A model generated the notes under the pieces. It did not search any database and was not told where the DNA came from. It saw only the letters and a list, made by a program, of their open reading frames with translations. 6,212 bases of DNA from Patescibacteria group bacterium. Its GTDB lineage: Bacteria > Patescibacteriota > Gracilibacteria > UBA1369 > PNNO01. Shown in pieces: positions 4,547-6,212 of this stretch. The position numbers and the translations under genes are program-made. The stretch is taken from NCBI GenBank assembly GCA_018821175.1, contig JAHJMX010000109.1, positions 1-6,212 of the forward strand, read 5' to 3'. Within the stretch, counting starts at the first letter, position 1; every line of letters starts with the position of its first letter.

Positions 4547-6212
4547 ATGGTAAGAACTAGAAAAGTCAAAAGAAGTAAGCGCAGAGCGGTTCAATCAAAG
4601 GCTACAAGGTCAAAGAGAAAGACAACGATGAAATTTGAGATTAAGTCATCTGTAATGCGTGAAATTTGGGCAGTGATTCATTTTTCAATTGCGGCTGCAA
4701 CTTTTTTGAGCATACAGGGCGCATTTGGAATTGTTGGTGATTTGTGGGTGGATGCGCTAAAGCCAATTTTGGGATGGGGTTATTACATGGTTCCGCCGAT
4801 GTTTTTAATTATCTCGTTGATGCTATTTTTTGCGAGAAAAATTACTTTTGGACCAGCAAAAATTGTGGGTGTGATTATGATGATGGTTTCAATTTTAAGT
4901 ATTATTCATTTATCTGTGCCAATTGAGGATTTACATGAAGTTGCGCAAGCGGGAACTTATGGAGGATATGTTGGTTTTGTAACAAATTTCCTTTTACGTT
5001 CGAGTTTGAATATTGGGGTTGTTGGGTCGGCGGTAATATTTTTGACTACTGCAATGATTGCAATTTTATTAACATTTGAGGTTTCAATTGCAGAAATCGC
5101 AAGATTGCTTAAACCGGAAATTAAAATTGAGAAGCAACCTGTTAAACAGAAAGAAAAGCAACGAAATGATGTCGAGACTCTTGAAAATGCTATTCCAGAT
5201 CAAGAAATTGAGGCTGGCGGAGTTCAGCTTGCAAGTGATGAAATGTTAAAAGCAATTTATGGGAATGCTGAAAATATTCGTATTAAACGCGCTAATGCTT
5301 TAAATGAAAACGGAGAGGGATCTGCGGTTGCTGAAGCGGTTTTAGAAGTTGCTGAAAAACCAGAAATTGCAAAAGATGCAAGCCATGATCATGATTTTGA
5401 TCCTGAGGCTGATTATACTGAAGATGAACCAGATTATTCTAGATGGGAATTTCCATCTCTAGACTTGCTTGATGGTGGAGTTTTGAAAATTGAATCAGAT
5501 GATGATTTATTGAAAGAAAAAGCTGAAATAATTAGATCAAAGTTGGAACAATTTGGAATTGCTGTTGAAATGCGAGATGTCCATGTTGGTCCTACCGTCG
5601 TGCAATATACTTTAAAGCCACATGAAGGGGTAAAACTTTCTAAAATCACATCTCTTAAAAATGATTTAGCACTTGCGCTAGCAGCCCCATCGGTCCGTAT
5701 AGAAGCTCCAATCCCAGGGAAAGCTTTGGTAGGAATTGAAGTCCCAACTATCGAACGTAGCATTGTTCGTCTTCGTGAAGTTATTGAGAGCGCAGAGTTC
5801 AAAAAAGGAGATTCATTTCTTAAATTCCCACTCGGGCGTGATGTTTCTGGAACGCCAATTATCGCAGATCTTAGAGGGATGCCGCATTTGCTTATTGCTG
5901 GATCGACAGGATCTGGGAAATCAGTTGGTATGAATACATTTTTGATTTCACTTCTTTATCAAAATTCGCCGCAGGATTTGAAATTGATTTTGATTGATCC
6001 TAAGCGTGTTGAACTTCGTGATTACAATGGGATCCCTCATCTTTTAACTCCTGTAATTACAAACCCAGAGAAGGCTTCTATAGCCCTTAGATGGTGTGTT
6101 GCTGAGATGAATAGACGTTATCAACTTTGTGCTGATAATAAAAAACGGAATATTACAGATCTGAATGCAGATCCTTTGATTGAGGATAAAATGAGTACAA
6201 TTGTGGTTGTTA
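4547..6212 (+). CDS. ftsK: FtsK/SpoIIIE-type DNA translocase, C-terminus cut off by the window edge
   Basis: FtsK-family proteins are membrane-anchored hexameric ATPase motors that pump chromosomal DNA at the division septum. The frame is open for 555 codons to the edge. Residues 1-28 are a strongly basic cytoplasmic tail. Four hydrophobic segments follow (about 41-63, 77-96, 103-123, 156-178), the usual FtsK number. A short charged, increasingly acidic linker (about 190-300) leads to the alpha domain (from about 300), including VGPTVVQYTLKP (347-358), then the RecA-like motor with Walker A AGSTGSGKS (451-459, Lys458). Conserved IDPKRVEL (483-490), YNGIPHLLTPVIT (493-505) and EMNRRY (520-525) follow. 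The window stops at STIVVV, where Walker B (normally IDELADLM) should begin; the rest of the motor and any gamma DNA-reading domain are outside. I chose the ATG at 4547 because the basic tail fits the positive-inside rule; the in-frame ATG at 4628 (Met28) has an AG-rich stretch upstream and is the alternative. Divergent from gltX. Confidence 0.96.
   Translation, partial: MVRTRKVKRSKRRAVQSKATRSKRKTTMKFEIKSSVMREIWAVIHFSIAAATFLSIQGAFGIVGDLWVDALKPILGWGYYMVPPMFLIISLMLFFARKITFGPAKIVGVIMMMVSILSIIHLSVPIEDLHEVAQAGTYGGYVGFVTNFLLRSSLNIGVVGSAVIFLTTAMIAILLTFEVSIAEIARLLKPEIKIEKQPVKQKEKQRNDVETLENAIPDQEIEAGGVQLASDEMLKAIYGNAENIRIKRANALNENGEGSAVAEAVLEVAEKPEIAKDASHDHDFDPEADYTEDEPDYSRWEFPSLDLLDGGVLKIESDDDLLKEKAEIIRSKLEQFGIAVEMRDVHVGPTVVQYTLKPHEGVKLSKITSLKNDLALALAAPSVRIEAPIPGKALVGIEVPTIERSIVRLREVIESAEFKKGDSFLKFPLGRDVSGTPIIADLRGMPHLLIAGSTGSGKSVGMNTFLISLLYQNSPQDLKLILIDPKRVELRDYNGIPHLLTPVITNPEKASIALRWCVAEMNRRYQLCADNKKRNITDLNADPLIEDKMSTIVVV

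Noticed and set aside
5434..5802. 122-codon minus-strand open frame
   Set aside because: It is antisense to the ftsK linker and alpha domain; it is Ser-rich and has no recognisable motif.
1..6212. Reassigned stop codon (UGA as glycine, as in some candidate phyla)
   Set aside because: Conserved glycines are written with ordinary GGN codons, no gene contains an in-frame TGA, and complete frames have normal family lengths.
4628..6212. ftsK starting at Met28 as the primary call
   Set aside because: The upstream in-frame ATG at 4547 adds a basic tail typical of the cytoplasmic side of a first membrane segment and leaves no unexplained coding sequence; kept only as an alternative.

Overview
The window is AT-rich bacterial chromosome (roughly one third G+C by eye), densely packed with housekeeping genes. 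It reads with the standard stop codons: all four complete genes end in TAA and no reading frame needs UGA recoded. Short intergenic gaps, few Shine-Dalgarno sequences, a compact acetate kinase and a small unassigned zinc-ribbon protein would suit a streamlined bacterium, perhaps of the Patescibacteria/CPR type. That placement is only an inference; the sequence contains no definitive taxonomic marker. I see no mobile element, CRISPR array, tRNA or rRNA.

Layout. On the minus strand, reading right to left: gltX (glutamyl-tRNA synthetase, 2826-4409), a 97-residue four-cysteine zinc-ribbon protein (2483-2776), a 93-residue predicted lipoprotein (2196-2477), a rho-independent terminator (2095-2118), then pta (1034-2047) and ackA (1-1030, cut by the left edge). 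On the plus strand, diverging from gltX across a 137-base gap, is an ftsK/spoIIIE-type DNA translocase (4547-6212) that runs off the right edge just before its Walker B motif. There is no gene-free stretch above 300 bases; the only sizeable gaps are 2048-2195 and 4410-4546.

Transcription. Three minus-strand starts are suggested. One lies before gltX, and one sits in the 3' end of gltX and would serve the zinc-ribbon/lipoprotein pair. The third is an extended -10 before pta, embedded in a perfect 14-bp palindrome and placed directly after the terminator. pta and ackA therefore look like a separately controlled acetate operon. Pta converts acetyl-CoA to acetyl phosphate and AckA transfers that phosphate to ADP, giving acetate and one ATP (reversible).

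No clearly new multi-gene system is visible. The least explained parts are the zinc-ribbon/lipoprotein pair, the palindrome over the pta promoter, and the shortened N-terminal part of AckA.
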